Shown here: in pieces, positions 1 through 11,289 of the stretch | How the letters are laid out: each line of letters begins with the position of its first letter | Numbering within the stretch: position 1 is the first letter of the stretch | NCBI GenBank assembly: GCA_012656075.1 | Contig: JAAKBF010000171.1 | Location: 1,488,001-1,552,000, forward strand | Length of the DNA stretch: 64,000 bases | From: Phytophthora hibernalis | Lineage: Eukaryota > Oomycota > Peronosporomycetes > Peronosporales > Peronosporaceae | Direction of reading: 5' to 3' | Notes under the pieces: model-generated | Database searches by the model: none | Seen by the model: only the letters and a program-made list of their open reading frames with translations | What the model was told of the DNA's origin: nothing | Position numbers and translations under genes: made by a program

Positions 1-1022
1 GGGTTGAGTCCTATCACCCTGCGAATGCTTTCCAAGGCCGTAGTATTTTTGGATAATTGGGGACAATCAAATGCATCAGCGCCGCCGTCTGTTTTCTAAC
101 CGTCGCAGTGACCTTTGAAATAAGCACCGTCACCATAATGCTTTCATCGTCCTGCCACCGCCAGTGTAAAATTTCCGTCACCAGCGTATCCACTATACAA
201 ATCGTACGGTACTTGGACCGAATGTTGACGATCTCCCCCTTGTCGGAGTACTGTTTGAGTCCTGCTAGGACGATGTATGGAGCCCACTCAGCGCAGAATG
301 TGCCGTGTTGAGCAGCCTCCGCTGCCTGACAGCTGCGGCTTAAATGACCCTGCAACGAGTGGTTGTCCTTTTCTGCCGGCGGCCAAACCATCGCAGTCCA
401 AGTGGTCCCCGGAAGTGCCGAATGCAGGCCAGATCTACCTCCATGTTAGCTCTGTGATTTGTGTGTGGAACGCCGCCATATCTATGGCCCAGTCGTTGGA
501 ACTCACAACACGGCTAACGCCATTAGCGCCACCTTGAAGTCCGGGACTGCCAGCCTTCCCCGTTCTGGGGAGCTGCGTTGTTTCTCAACCATGTGACCCC
601 CTACTTCGTCGTTAGTGAAACGGCCATCCCAAACAAAATTATTGACCATCTTCTATAAACCCGTGATCGTCGCTTTCGATGGTCAGTGATGCCTACCTAT
701 GTATAGCAGTTTAGGAACAATGATGGCCATTGCGATGAAACTGCGTTGGACAACCATCAGCGTCTTCCGGATACCAAGTCCTAAGCGTGCCACAAGCTGC
801 GTACGGGCAACCTGCAAAGTGTAATCCGGATCGGGTACACTTCCAACATACAAATCAAGCTTGGTAACTTCCTGTACCTTGAGCGGAACCGGTAGCGGGC
901 CCAGTGACGTTACAGCGGCCGGGTTGAGTGCGATGACTAATGTTTTCTGCTAATAGTCCAGACGCCAACGCGCATAACCGTGTGATTCCCATGATGATCT
1001 CCATCTCCGCGATGGTCCGTAC
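1..1022. other. No recognisable gene
   Basis: A 125-codon open frame lies on the - strand at 14-391, but I recognise no family in it and it has no clear start context. The rest is stop-rich in all frames. Given the LINE remnant immediately to the right it is probably old transposon debris; that is inference. Confidence 0.4.
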
Positions 1023-1621
1023 TTAGCACGCTGTATCATTGTCATAGCAGCCGACCTTCAGATTCAACGGCCCTGTCCTACATTTCAGCACTACGCCTTG
1101 TACGCTCGAGGTCTGATCAATACGTCGGTAGAGCGCCTCGAGCACCAGAATGAACAAGAGAGGTGCGGGATGGCACCCCTGCCGCATCCCACAAGTGACG
1201 GTGACCCATCCGGAGCGATATCCGTTCGCTAGAAATGGAACTCGGGTGCCCTCATGCAGCCCACGCATTGCACCAACATAGATCTCCGGGAAGCCAATCC
1301 ATCGTAAGACAGCATACATGAAATGTCGATCCCCAGAATCTTATGCTTTCATAAAATCTAGAAGCAGTGCAAGCGCTTTCGCCACAAGGGGTCAACCATT
1401 GCCGAGTTTGGGTCGGCCATATACAACTCCACCGTCGCGTGGATCGTCCGGGAGCGGGTCTTTCTGTCAAGAGGTACGTGTCGAAACCGCTGTGTCGCAC
1501 TCTGGGTAGGGAGATAATGAGCAGCGAGGAATCCCAGGTCCTCCCTGTTGGTGCTTGAACGGGGCGCCAGGGGCTCACCAGGCCCGATGCGTTGTTGTTT
1601 ACTTCCTAGATTCTTGAACAC
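1023..1621 (-). pseudogene. LINE (non-LTR retrotransposon) reverse transcriptase remnant
   Basis: The - strand frame ending at 1023 reads like the middle of a LINE-type reverse transcriptase. It has the stretch MRGLHEGTRVPFLANGYRSG, then the block CGMRQGCHPAPLLFILVLEA (the RQGCPLSPLLF-like motif of LINE RTs), and a decayed catalytic YADD-like motif read as GCYDNDTAC near 1030. Upstream fragments (1252-1578 and 1358-1621, other frames) look like the preceding RT section, with several frame changes. No ORF1, endonuclease domain or poly-A tail was identified, so this is a truncated, inactive copy. The family level is clear from the motifs; the clade is not. Confidence 0.7.
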
Positions 1622-3290
1622 CGGGAGGTCATCCTTGTCGTGAGCGCACCGAGGGTTATCAGGTCCTCGGCGCGCCTTGGCGACGTGTCATCTTGCTTCT
1701 TGAGTACGAAGGGTCCGCCAGGTCTATCACGCCTTGATGTGGATCTTGAACACTCGTGGAGGTCACCAGGTCCCACATGCTGCGGCGGTGTTCATAACAG
1801 TCTTGGTGGCAGACCTTAGACACGGTGCCGCGTCCTTTCTGGGCGCACAAGAGCACCCCATTTTCGGCCCCACGCTGGGGGACCTTCGTCCGAAAAAGAG
1901 AGATTTCCCGATGAGGCGCTGGAGGTATTCTACCACTTATGCCAAAACTCGAACGGTAACCTGATGCACCTTAAGTTCAAGGATGTCCATCGTATTGAAG
2001 TGCGCCCCCGCAGCGCGCTATGCGACCAAATAGCTCGATGACGATACCATAGATAGCGTCCCACAAGGAGCATGAATTCACAACTGACACGGACCTCATA
2101 GAGGGACGACATGCGCTAGCAAGTGTTGATGCAGCTGCAACGGCGAGTCACCACCAGACTATGATGGCATCTAACGCAAATTGGCTGCTGTTTGATACAT
2201 GTATGCTACTTGATGAGGAGGGTGCACTAGTATTCGGAAATACTCTTCAACATCTCCAAATTTGTGTGGACGTGGACCAGCTCAGACAATGATGTAATCG
2301 GCAGCACAACAAGAGAGAAACTAGGCATACGCTTGCATCCGATGATGTGAATCATGATGAGTGGACGACTTCGTTGCGTCGATTTTATTGGAGGGATCGG
2401 CGACTCGTGCTATACACCAATGCAATCAAACTCCGTTTTGATGCCAGGTGGCCTGCTGAGGAAATCGTTGATACCCATGATCATCGGTTTGGCCTTGATG
2501 ACCAACATGCATGTATTGATGTCGCACAACTACAATCAGCTCCGTATGCGCACCGGATACTCCATTATGCAGCCCTGTCAGTGCCAGCGTTTCCGCTACA
2601 TCTTCTTTAGAAACCCGACCGCGATTCTTATCTGTTTTAGCGCGAGGACCACAAGCAACTGATTTTTCCAGGCTCTCCATTTCGAATTGGACCCAGGTAC
2701 TACATCACAGTTTCTTGGACGAATGGCGAATACCTAAGTGGGGGATCTTGGGCTGTGAGGCAGTCGCCATCAGCAGCAGACATAGCTACCGACGGCAACT
2801 ACGTAATGCTGAACATGAACATTTGTTTTGCATGTCTACCAATAAATCGTGGCTCAAAAACATACAAGATAAAATCAAGGATCTGAAACGCCACATAATC
2901 AGCATGTTGACAAATAAGGTTGTGGGTCAAGACATTCAAGGATAAATTCAAGGATCTAGACCGTCCCATAATCATTAACTTGATTGGTCGAAAATCATGT
3001 AAATCTGTTAGTATCCAGTACGGGATCTGGATTTTTGAATAAACTACAACTACGCGGATATTTTAGACAAGCTTATTGGTAGATAGCATAGTCATTTGAA
3101 ATTAGAGAATTGCTAGGCAATTTGATTCATTAGGCTTCTTGAAGAAGGCCTTAGTGCGCGCTAGCTAAGTTAACTCTCTTCTTCTATTTACCAAGAAACC
3201 GACAGGCCCACTCCAATTGGCTCGCAACTCAATACACCGCCTCCGCCGCCGTCTATCGCCAAGTTCGCCGCTACTGTTACATGAGATAGA
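1622..3290. other. No recognisable gene
   Basis: Only short open frames, none matching a family I know. A - strand frame at 2426-2680 looks vaguely transposon-like but has no diagnostic motif. An imperfect direct repeat lies at 2866-2986 (listed separately). Confidence 0.4.
2866..2986. repeat. Imperfect tandem repeat, two copies
   Basis: The segment at about 2866-2912 (AAAATCAAGGATCTGAAACG then CCACATAATCA) recurs at about 2939-2986 (AAATTCAAGGATCTAGACCG then TCCCATAATCA), 73 bases apart. It is non-coding and of unknown origin. Confidence 0.6.
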
Positions 3291-3735
3291 ATGTATCAAT
3301 CTTCGGCATCCAATTTTCGACTGGTGTACGATCCGCGCGTGCGCATCCAGCGTACCTTCGTGGTGGTCGCAGGTGTGCCATCAACTGGACCGCTTGGAAC
3401 TAGGGTGTTTGATGCAACAATAGGATGGCTTCGGTTTCCATCAATGAACCAGCGCAGTGTTGCCTGGGCCCGTGCCATTTCATACTCGCAAACCTCGGGA
3501 AAGCAGTTACATGAAGAAGTTTGAAGAAGTGTTTCCCTGCACGGGGCTGCACTTTGAGAATAGTGGTTATTTACTTGTACGAAGAACGACAGAGCGCCCG
3601 CGCAACGTGATCAACGTTCGCTACTGCTCGACGTCAACAGAGGAATCAAAACACGACGCATTCAATGGACTCGCGACACACAAGCTTCCGTCTCGCGAAG
3701 ACTCCAACATCGCCAGGGTCACAAACGCGAGCTAG
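3291..3735 (+). pseudogene. Unrecognised protein fragment with a frame change
   Basis: Two overlapping open frames (3291-3524 and 3457-3735) read like one protein broken near 3500. The first carries FRLVYDPRVRIQRTFVVVAG, the second FEEVFPCTGLHFENSGYLLV followed by RRTTERPRNVINVRYCSTST. The composition is protein-like, with few low-complexity runs, and suggests a fragment of an oomycete multigene family. I cannot name it with confidence. No start codon with promoter context or intron was found. It may be a decayed gene duplicate or a captured fragment. Confidence 0.35.
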
Positions 3736-5342
3736 GTCAACAATGGCACACAGACAGACACCAGAGTCTCCGCAGTGAGACAAGAGAATAGGCGAAGTTG
3801 CAGCTGCTCCAGACTTCGGGAGTAGTTAGCCTTATCAACCGCAACAAATTCAAATTCAAATGCAAAAGACAAATAATCCCACGGACGACCGCAAGAAGCA
3901 TCTAATCGTCGCACAGTGGTACACGCCTGCCCACCAGCACGCTTATGTGGGAGGCGGCAAGTAGGAGAATGGGGCTGCCGTCGCCATCGGCATCGAAGGT
4001 GTCAATTATCTGTCAGAAATGAGTTCATTTAAAACAAAATGACAGCTAAGCCCTTCTGGAGTTTTTTTGCTAGAGGGCTTTGAAGCCGAGGTATCGATTT
4101 TTCATATCTAAGCGGGAAGCGAGAAAAATGCGAAAAGGCAAACCACTCCGAATCGAAAGCATACGACGGTTAGAGGGCGTCCCTGCGTGCTACGAACGGA
4201 TGCAAATCCCTAGAAGGGCGACGCCCTTCCCGACAATGAGAAGAGGAAGTGCACGGGGTCATTCTCCTCTTGCCTCTGTTGGTTGCTGAAGCTGTTGACA
4301 CAGTGGCTGTGAAACTACATCGAAATGAGCCGTGCTGTTTCGCAGCATGCTTCCGGTCGAAACCAGCAAGGTAAGTCGTCATCGTATTGGTTGAAATATA
4401 TTTTTGACACTTCTGATTGGCTACTTCATGATTTGAATTCACAAGCGAAACATTTTATTCGAAATGATCGTTAAAACGAGAGCAGACTTCACGTTCCATT
4501 TCCGAGCGGTTCTAGGCGTTTCTGAGCGTTCTAGGTGGCGTGGTTCGATTCAGAAGCGTCTGTAGATTATTTATGCTGAAAATGTTTTTGGCCTCTTGTC
4601 TTTGAGCACGGAGACACAATTTTCAATTCGCCATAACTTTAGTTGTACCCCATAATTTTCTTAAAGTACCGATAGGGGCTCTATTGTGTAGTACAGATAC
4701 TGAGCTTTTGAATGGTGTGTGTAACTCCTATTTGAGGTTTAATAGTAACGATCATTATGTTTTAAATGGACTCAAATGACGACGAGCATCTCCTTTGCTC
4801 CACACACGATTAAGTCTTGTATTGGGCGGTGGTACACTTTCCTGAAAAAGTAGTGAAAGGTCACAGGGCTGGCGCCATAATTTGTGAATCTGGAGTATGG
4901 AGCAAGAGGCCGGCCCAAATACTTGATGTTTGTATCTGCCCAGCAATATCTTGTGTTTTTTAACGAGAAAAACCTTGATGTTTGTATGCATCTCGATGAC
5001 TTGATTTTTGTATGAAACCGGTAGAAATACGGTTGTTGGACAAGAAGAGGCATACAGTACGGTAAAGAATTTCGGGGCTTTACAGTTAAGCCCCTATGCC
5101 TAGTGCAGAGCGTATCACATGCATATTTTTTGTAATTTATCCGACCTTATCGGACTTGTGCAATCATTGCAATACAATGAATAGACTTGGACGAACTCCC
5201 CGCCCGGCACAGTTTGCGGGCCGGGGCTTCTGTCGCAACATGCAGTGCTTACAGTAACTTACAACATGCATTGAGCGTAGGACAATACAGGGCAACGAAT
5301 ATGTAGAGAGCAAAATGTACTGCATTTGATAATATAACTCCA
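3736..5342. other. No recognisable gene
   Basis: AT-rich, stop-rich sequence. Short open frames at 4080-4289, 4170-4442 and 4755-5053 have no family signature. A GC-rich inverted stretch (CCCGCCCGG / CGGGCCGGGG) occurs near 5199-5227. Confidence 0.4.
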
Positions 5343-6446
5343 TTAACTAACTATAATCACCGTACAGCCAGGTGGCGCGTTCATGACGTACTGCAGCACG
5401 GCGCTTTGATCGATGTACGCCAGCAGAATGTCCTCGGGATGCGATGATGCGTCCTCCACCGCGCTGTTGTCCACGCCGTCCTCCTCGCCGGTCATCGGGC
5501 ACAGATCCAGCTCGCCCGTCTTGGCCGCGAGCAAGAAGCACGTCTTGCTCATGGCCACGATCTCTTCCATCGGCTTCTCCGACAGGTCCAGTGTGCAGTG
5601 GTACGCGTGTAGGGACGCCGTAGTGTTTGGGCATGGCGAGCACGTGGTACGCGGCGGCGATGGCGCCCAGCACCGAGCTGTTCCTTGCAGGCGTACAAGG
5701 CGGCGCCGTCGAAGGCCTTGCTCACGGCGGCCACACGCGATCGAAGGTCATCCCGCCGCTTTTTCTCCTCACCTAGCTTCGGTTGTCCTGCGCGCACAGC
5801 TTCCCGTTGGAGTCCCGAAATGCTGCCTTCCCGCCGTAGTCCTGCACGGCCACTGCACTATCGTAGTCAGCGGGCGCCACGCCGCTATAATGCTCCGGGA
5901 CCATCACGCCACCGTAGCCCGACCCTGTAGCCCAACCGCGACCTCCAGGTCGCCAACGCTCACGCCAGCCGCCTTGCCACCGAAGTCTTTCGTGACCACC
6001 AAACTACCGTAGTCCTCTGCGGGCGACCGGCCACTGTCGTTCCCCCACCTCCATCTCACCACCGTTGCCCTCTGCGATCACCATGCCATAGTCGTCATTC
6101 CTAGTCGCCCCCGCGCGTCGTCGCCCTCTACGGCCATCACGCGGCCGTTGTCCTCGGCGCTCACCACTACGCCGAATGCCTCCACGGCCGCTACGCCGCT
6201 GTCTTCCTCCTCATCCGCCATGCCGCCGTCTTTCTACTCCGGCGCCACACGGCCGTAGTCCCCGCGACCACCATGTTGCTGTAGTCCCCGTGGTCGTTTT
6301 GTTGCTGTCTTCCTGGTGCCGCCGCAGCCCGACGCCGTAGCCCGACCGCGACCACCACGACCACCACATGGACGTCGTCAATCCTCAGTGGCCGCCATAC
6401 CTCTGTTCTCCTCCGCGACCGCCATGTCTCCGTCCTCCGCAGCCAT
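5343..6446 (-). CDS. Repeat-rich protein of unknown function, interrupted by frame changes
   Basis: I do not recognise this gene. The proposed start is the ATG at 6446-6444 (MAAEDGDMAVAEENRGMAAT); an initiator-like TCAATTTT lies about 35-45 bases upstream. The first two thirds (about 6446-5830) encode a degenerate repeat of roughly 13 residues, always a variant of D-Y/N/S/F-G-x-x-V/M-V-A. Examples are GDYSNMVVAG, SAEDNGRVMAVEG, EDYGSLVVTKDFGG and VQDYGGKAAF. The last third (about 5830-5343) is non-repetitive. It includes SRVAAVSKAFDGAALYACK, LGAIAAAYHVLAMPKHYG and SEKPMEEIVAMSKTCFLLAA, and ends LQYVMNAPPGCTVIIVS. At least four frame changes break the reading, two in the C-terminal part near 5690 and 5620. 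It is either a decaying gene or an intact gene with sequence errors. No signal peptide or membrane segment was seen. Confidence 0.45.
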
Positions 6447-6480
6447 CCTTTACAATTTGTGTGAACTTACAGTCAGTTAA

Positions 6481-6490
6481 AAAATTGACC
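6481..6490 (-). promoter_or_regulatory. Candidate oomycete initiator (Inr)
   Basis: On the - strand the sequence GGTCAATTTT fits the oomycete initiator consensus (YTCANTTYN) and lies about 35-45 bases before the ATG at 6446. This motif is short and its role here is inferred from position only. Confidence 0.35.
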
Positions 6491-7418
6491 AATCATATTT
6501 TGTTATGTACCAAAATGTAGGTACAGGTCCGATAGGTCCTCTGGTCGGATATTTTATGGTATGGATATTTGGACTTTGACGCCCCAGCGAGACAGGAGAT
6601 AGCATTTCCCACTCTAAAACAGCTCTACCAGGTCATGCGAGACAGACTGATCAATAAACTTCTCGCGCTTTGCATTCTACACTCTCTTTCCCATGATTTC
6701 ATATGTGCCGCGGCGCTAAGCACCAGAGATGTCGCCAACCTCCTGCCATCCATTTAGACGTAGCGATTTGAAAAATGGAACTGAGCCAATCATAAGACGT
6801 CGTACTTTAAAATGCATTGTACGGTACCAGGGGCCCTTATAACAAAACAAACAACGCTGCTACATATCGCGTCTTGTGATTGGTTGATACAGCTTTGCCC
6901 TTATCACAAAGCGACCTCTTATGAAAAGGAAATACCGGTAAGTACACATGTAAAAGGAAGCAAAATGCCTTCTTTTACGATTTTAAGTACTATTTCGACG
7001 GGACACTTCGAGAATAAACTACAAAATCAAATCCAAATGGAAGATTTGACGTCGACCCTTCGCAGCCCTAAAAGGAAGCAAAATGCTTACATTTACAATT
7101 AAATGACTTGAATTTGTAAACAATAGTACAGTATGTACAAGTGGTTCACGAAATGGTTAAAATACCTCTTACTCTTATGTTTTCACTTTTGAAAAATCTT
7201 GTCTGGTAGAATCAGTTTTCAAATATCCTAAAAATTGGCAGACCTGTTATATAAGATCCATGTCAGATTTTTAGTCGAACTCGGTAGGTGCTCACTCTTT
7301 TATTATAGGGTCGTGCAAGTGGTACAAAACGAGTCTACTTAAACTTAATATTTAAGGAGTATATGTAATGTATGATTTAGAGTCTTTTTCTACATCGTAT
7401 AAACTTGAAGGTCGCCTC
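6491..7418. other. No recognisable gene
   Basis: AT-rich intergenic sequence. Open frames at 6569-6757 and 6812-7102 have no recognised family. Confidence 0.4.
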
Positions 7419-7643
7419 GAGGACGGATGTCATCTTGCTTCAAATCATGAAAGTCGGAGATGCCGACAGGAAACTACACCCGAGCCTTACCCTTGAAAAC
7501 CCTGAGAGCGGTGACACAACCCTGGACCGAGCTAGGTGTGACCCTGCTTGGTCCTGGGTTTTAGCCCGCGTGCTGCGCACACAGATCTTTAAACCGCAGA
7601 CGTTGTTTCGGCCTGCCGAGGAGTTGCTTTCACCCCTCGTTTA
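7419..7643 (+). repeat. Dispersed repeat, copy 1
   Basis: This stretch recurs in direct orientation at 23513-23702. Shared blocks include GAAAACCCTGAGAGCGGTGA, GACCCTGCTTGGTCCTGGGT and GCCCGCGTGCTGCGCAC. Copy 1 has about 31 extra bases (around 7461-7491) relative to copy 2. It is probably part of a retroelement LTR or untranslated region, which is inference. Confidence 0.65.
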
Positions 7644-8745
7644 TCCCGGGGATGTGTTGTTTTGTACCACTAGTCAGTTCCTTTATACTGAGAGGACAGC
7701 TTTAGCTGGCTGAACAGCCTAACCAATTTTATTGGTGGGGTCCCCCAGGGTTTAATTGGCGAATGTCGCCTGAGTCCATACGTCACCAATTGTGACTACG
7801 GTCACACAAAATATTTTGTGTATCTTGAGGATGGTGGTGTTCCGAATGTTGTTGGGCGAAGAAGCTCCATCTTGTTTGACAGTTCGCTGTCTTCGTTAAA
7901 CGAGTCACGCAGTCGTTTTGGCCCGAGTAGGTAAGATGTAGATTTGGAAGGGTTCCAAGGTTACGATTCTCAGGACATCCTGCGCAAGCTATACTTGCGC
8001 ATTCACCATTACCTGTTCGGGTTGTACCCGGTGTGAACGGGGCTTGAATCCATACATGGTGCTGCTAGGCTTCTCGGATGTGTTTGCAAACGCGTTTTCT
8101 CTGGCAAAGACAACAAGATGCAAATGCACCGGTAGGGGCACACAGAAATTTAAAAGCTCAATGAGGCGCGAGCTTAATTTAAAAAATATTAGTCAACTGT
8201 CCTCCTAGCCTAATGCTACGCCTCTCGTTATATGAAGGTGTAGCCAAATGATACGTCTGCTTAGTCAGACCAAGTTACTTTACCCTATATGTCTAATAAC
8301 CGGTTGTCAATGGAAACACCCAGGAGAATGTTGCCACGGGTAACATCAAAACCCATCCACCCACTAATGTTGCTGGTGAAACAGAAGATGACAGCGATTT
8401 GAAACAAAACCCAGTAGATGATAATCTAGATGTTTATGAAATGACTCCACTAGCTCTCCATCCACGCATATATTCCTGTGTTCCATACACTACTAATTTC
8501 ACCATCCCAATGATATACTTGATTTTTGTAAGTACCTATATTGCTGATTTAATCTGGCACAGTGCCAAAATGGCCACTTTTATGGGGGGCATACGAAGGA
8601 TTCCTAAAACCAGCGCGTTAACACTAGTAAAGTATTTATATCATCATAGATCGAACATATCCAAACAGCGAGCGTCAACTCGGAATATTTGACAGAGTTA
8701 CATCACAAAAAGGGGCGGCTGATTTAACCTGGCTCGGAGGGTATC
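7644..8745. other. No recognisable gene
   Basis: Follows the dispersed repeat. No open frame with a recognised family. It may be flanking retroelement sequence. Confidence 0.35.
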
Positions 8746-9108
8746 TGTAACGGGGTACACCGACGTGTACCCAACATAAAGAGTGACGGATGTCACTCTT
8801 TAGAGTCCATGGTCCATGGTCCGTGGTCCGTGGTCCGTGGTCCGTGGTCCGTGGTCCGTGGTCCGTGGTCCGTGGTCCGTGGCACCGGTTGGCTGTGAGC
8901 CAACCATGCACGCTCTTTAGCTTTTACTATAGATGGCTTAGAGTTTGTATGCTACAAGCTTAACTCAGCTATAAAATATATTCAGTCTTTATCTTGCTAT
9001 CAAACCCGCAGACAGTTACCTTAGGCCGGGAACTGTGAACTTATCGTTCACTGAGAGATTTTCTCTCTTACGCTTCCTCAAGGCAAGGTGCTGTGGGACC
9101 CCGTCACA
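8746..9108 (+). repeat. 5' LTR of the Ty3/gypsy element
   Basis: The LTR starts TGTAACGGGG and ends CCCCGTCACA, giving near-perfect short inverted ends with TG...CA. A TATA-like box (CTATAAAATATA) lies at about 8971-8982. It also contains a 7-bp tandem repeat. The primer-binding-like sequence begins 2 bases after the LTR. No 3' LTR partner lies in the window, so the boundaries rest on the inverted ends only. Confidence 0.65.
8807..8882. repeat. 7-bp tandem repeat (CCGTGGT)n inside the LTR
   Basis: Two CCATGGT units are followed by eight perfect CCGTGGT units and a partial ninth, 76 bases in all. Read directly from the sequence. Confidence 0.95.
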
Positions 9109-9192
9109 CTTGGTAGCACTTGTAGTCAATCTCGCGCCTACGCGGGTAGATTGAACTACCTGCTCCTCTGTGATCTCAAGGAGTGAATCACG

Positions 9193-10174
9193 ATGGACCG
9201 CAGTGAGTTTCCTCACTTGAACGACTCGCAGTTCGAGTCTGTTCGGAAGATTGGAGGCATTTTCGGAAGAGATGTCCTCCGAGGCTTGGTATCGGCAACG
9301 CCAGCCGAGCAAGAAGAACGCGTGGCTGCGTTCGACGCGTACGAGCGTGATCTCGTCGCGCATGTGCAGGGAAACCTGCAGGCCTCTATGGCCAAGCCGA
9401 AGCCGGTCCAGCCGAAGCCTTTGAGGCTGATCGTGCCTCCGTTTGAAGGGAAGGAAGGTGAAAACCTTCATTTCTGGATCCGAGAGGTTGAGATCGCCAT
9501 GCGGGCTGGTCTCATCTCGGATCAGGAACTTCGCGTTGTCCAACCTTGGCGGACGAGCCAAAAACTGGGCGTACACGCTGAAGACGACGTCTCCTGGATG
9601 CTTTGCATCCTGGGCACAGTTGTGCGAGCAGCTTAGAGTTGCTTTTCTGCCCGCGAACGATGCGTTTCGCCAACGCTCACGCTTCCTCGCCTGTAAGCAA
9701 GGGAAACGTGAGATGTATGAGTACGTACAAGAGAAGCGCACGTTGGCGTCGTCTCTGGTTGGAAACCCCTTGGCTGAAGACGTCAAGACGACAGTCTTCA
9801 TGGACGGCTTAAAGGTCGGTCCTGCGCGCACGCATCTTTTCCGTGTGCACGCATCCACCATGGAGGAGGCGATTAAGCTCGCTCTCCAAGAAGAGTACAG
9901 CCATAATCAGGCTGGCACTTCGGTGGCTGCACCAGTTGGCGTCGTGGACAACGCGCCAGAGCCCATGGACTTGAGCTCTGCTGAGATGAGTTTGGTCCGC
10001 TGCTATACATGCGGTGGACTGGGACACTACCAACGAGTGTGTCCCTCGACTGGAGTGGTAAAGAAACTATTCCCGAAAGCTCAAGGGCCTAGAGGTCGCT
10101 GGCGCAAGCCGCGGCCGTCTGGCCAAGAATACCCCAGCCACCAGTATTGGTGGGGAAGACCCGAGTCTTCGTGA
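9193..10174 (+). pseudogene. Ty3/gypsy Gag with CCHC zinc knuckle, frameshifted
   Basis: The ATG at 9193 (MDRSEFPHLNDSQFESVRKI) opens a frame that carries a capsid-like region (VPPFEGKEGENLHFWIREVE). This is the retrotransposon-gag type that packages element RNA. The reading moves to a second frame near 9540 (NWAYTLKTTSPGCFASWAQL onward) and runs to 10174. Near its C-terminus the knuckle CYTCGGLGHYQRVC (C-x2-C-x4-H-x4-C, about 10003-10044) is intact, followed by a basic tail. The frame change means no full Gag is made from this copy as read. Confidence 0.75.
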
Positions 10175-10222
10175 CGGGTGCGCGGGCGGCGCGCACCGCG
10201 AAGGCTTTGCGGGTGAGGGACT

Positions 10223-10560
10223 TTGTCTCTCGAGTTGACGAAGAGCAACGCTTGGTTGCTGATAGTACATGCGAGTGTACGGGGATGTGAATATCCCTTG
10301 GAAGTTACGATACCTGGGGCGTCAAATGATGTTGTACGCCGCCGGGGTATTGCCAACGCTCTATGCGAGGGCAATGGCATTGGTCGGTATAGACCTGGTT
10401 GTCACAGGCTTGAATACCTGTACAACATTAAGCCATACGTGGTTGCGAACACGTACGCTGGGTACGCGGTGCCACGGACGCACGCACCCTTGAACCGTAC
10501 GTGGTTGTGAACATGTACGATGCCCACTTGGGTTTGCTGTGCCACGAACGCACGCACCCT
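10223..10560 (+). pseudogene. Decayed Ty3/gypsy protease region
   Basis: The frame at 10223 reads WLLIVHASVRGCEYPLEVTI then PGASNDVVRR, where a retropepsin should have D-S-G-A-S. The catalytic Asp is lost (IPGAS). The related copy at about 62525 retains LIDSGAS. A tandem duplication follows inside this remnant. Non-functional. Confidence 0.55.
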
Positions 10561-10562
10561 GA
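10438..10562 (+). repeat. Tandem duplication of about 62 bp
   Basis: CGTGGTTGCGAACACGTACG (10438) and CGTGGTTGTGAACATGTACG (10500) start two diverged copies that both end GCACGCACCCT. They lie within the decayed pol region. Confidence 0.65.
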
Positions 10563-10694
10563 GCCATTTGGCGTGGTAGGCTTTTAGAGGCTAGCCGGCC
10601 TCCGGGTTCTGACTGAGCATTGGTGAGTAATGTTCCCACCTCTGTCCGGAACCGAGGCTCCCATGGACGCCGGTGTAATACCATGGAGGCCACC

Positions 10695-11289
10695 AGCACC
10701 GATGGTGAGCCGCTGCTTCCGGACGAAGGTCAGATCCGAAGCGCGCCCGAAGAGATACCACAATAGGCATAGCAGTGCTGAATCTTGGTAGTCTGACGCA
10801 CAGCAGGCCGTTGAATTCAGATAACTTGTCATCTTCTTGAGATTATCCTTCGTGCATGCAACCGCTTTCTTGACAAACCCACCACTCTCGCGTTTGATGC
10901 AGTGCTGTTCAAGGGTACGCCCCTAGCCTAGCAGCTGGCGGGCTACAGCTCCACCTTGAACAGGGTACTCGTCGAGAAGCCAGCACTTCGCTTGACGGAA
11001 GTATTGAGCGACGGAGTGGCGCGACAAGTGCAGCCATTTTGCTCCTGCATGGAATGCTAGGTACACACCGAACTTGTCCATCAGTGTCACTAGGATGCCA
11101 CCCGCGCGGCTTGGGTCGACAACGATCAACGCCTTGACATGCTCCATGCTCGTGCCCTCGGCGGAGAGGAAGCGATTGAACGCCTTTATGGCCGTCGCGC
11201 GCGCGCTTGGTGTTGGCGGGCTTCAAATCGTTCAGGCTCATTACTCTTGGTCGGAGATGCGGCAAATATGCGAGTGATACGTGGCGCAC
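10695..11289 (-). pseudogene. Crypton-type tyrosine recombinase remnant
   Basis: The - strand reads, in order, MSLNDLKPANTKRARDGHK, EHVKALIVVDPSRAGGILVT, LMDKFGVYLAFHAGAKW, YFRQAKCWLLDEYPVQGGAV, RTLEQHCIKRESGGFVKKAV, and then LLCLLWYLFGRASDLTFVRK. This resembles the oomycete Crypton-like tyrosine recombinases, whose first catalytic Arg sits in a GRASDL context. Those enzymes move DNA by strand exchange. There is an in-frame stop near 10923 and a frame change near 11150. The sequence ends abruptly at about 10695 against gypsy sequence, so the catalytic C-terminal half with the R-H-R-Y residues is missing. Family assignment is from recalled family patterns, not a search. Confidence 0.6.

Larger units (their letters stand above)
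8746..10694 (+). mobile_element. Ty3/gypsy-type LTR retrotransposon, 5' part, truncated
   Basis: An LTR (8746-9108), a primer-binding-like region just after it (TGGTAGCACTTG at 9111), a gag frame with a CCHC zinc knuckle (9193-10174) and a decayed protease region (10223-10560) are in the expected order. The reverse transcriptase, RNase H, integrase and 3' LTR are missing. The sequence switches near 10694 into a Crypton remnant on the other strand. The same family occurs at 62290-64000: the protease end (GAGGCTCCCATGGACGCC at 10655-10672) is nearly identical to 62889-62906. It is truncated and frameshifted, so not autonomous. Confidence 0.75.

Noticed and set aside
9016..9861. Long - strand open frame of 281 codons
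   Set aside because: Lies antisense to the gypsy gag reading, which has a zinc knuckle and family motifs; no family signature of its own.
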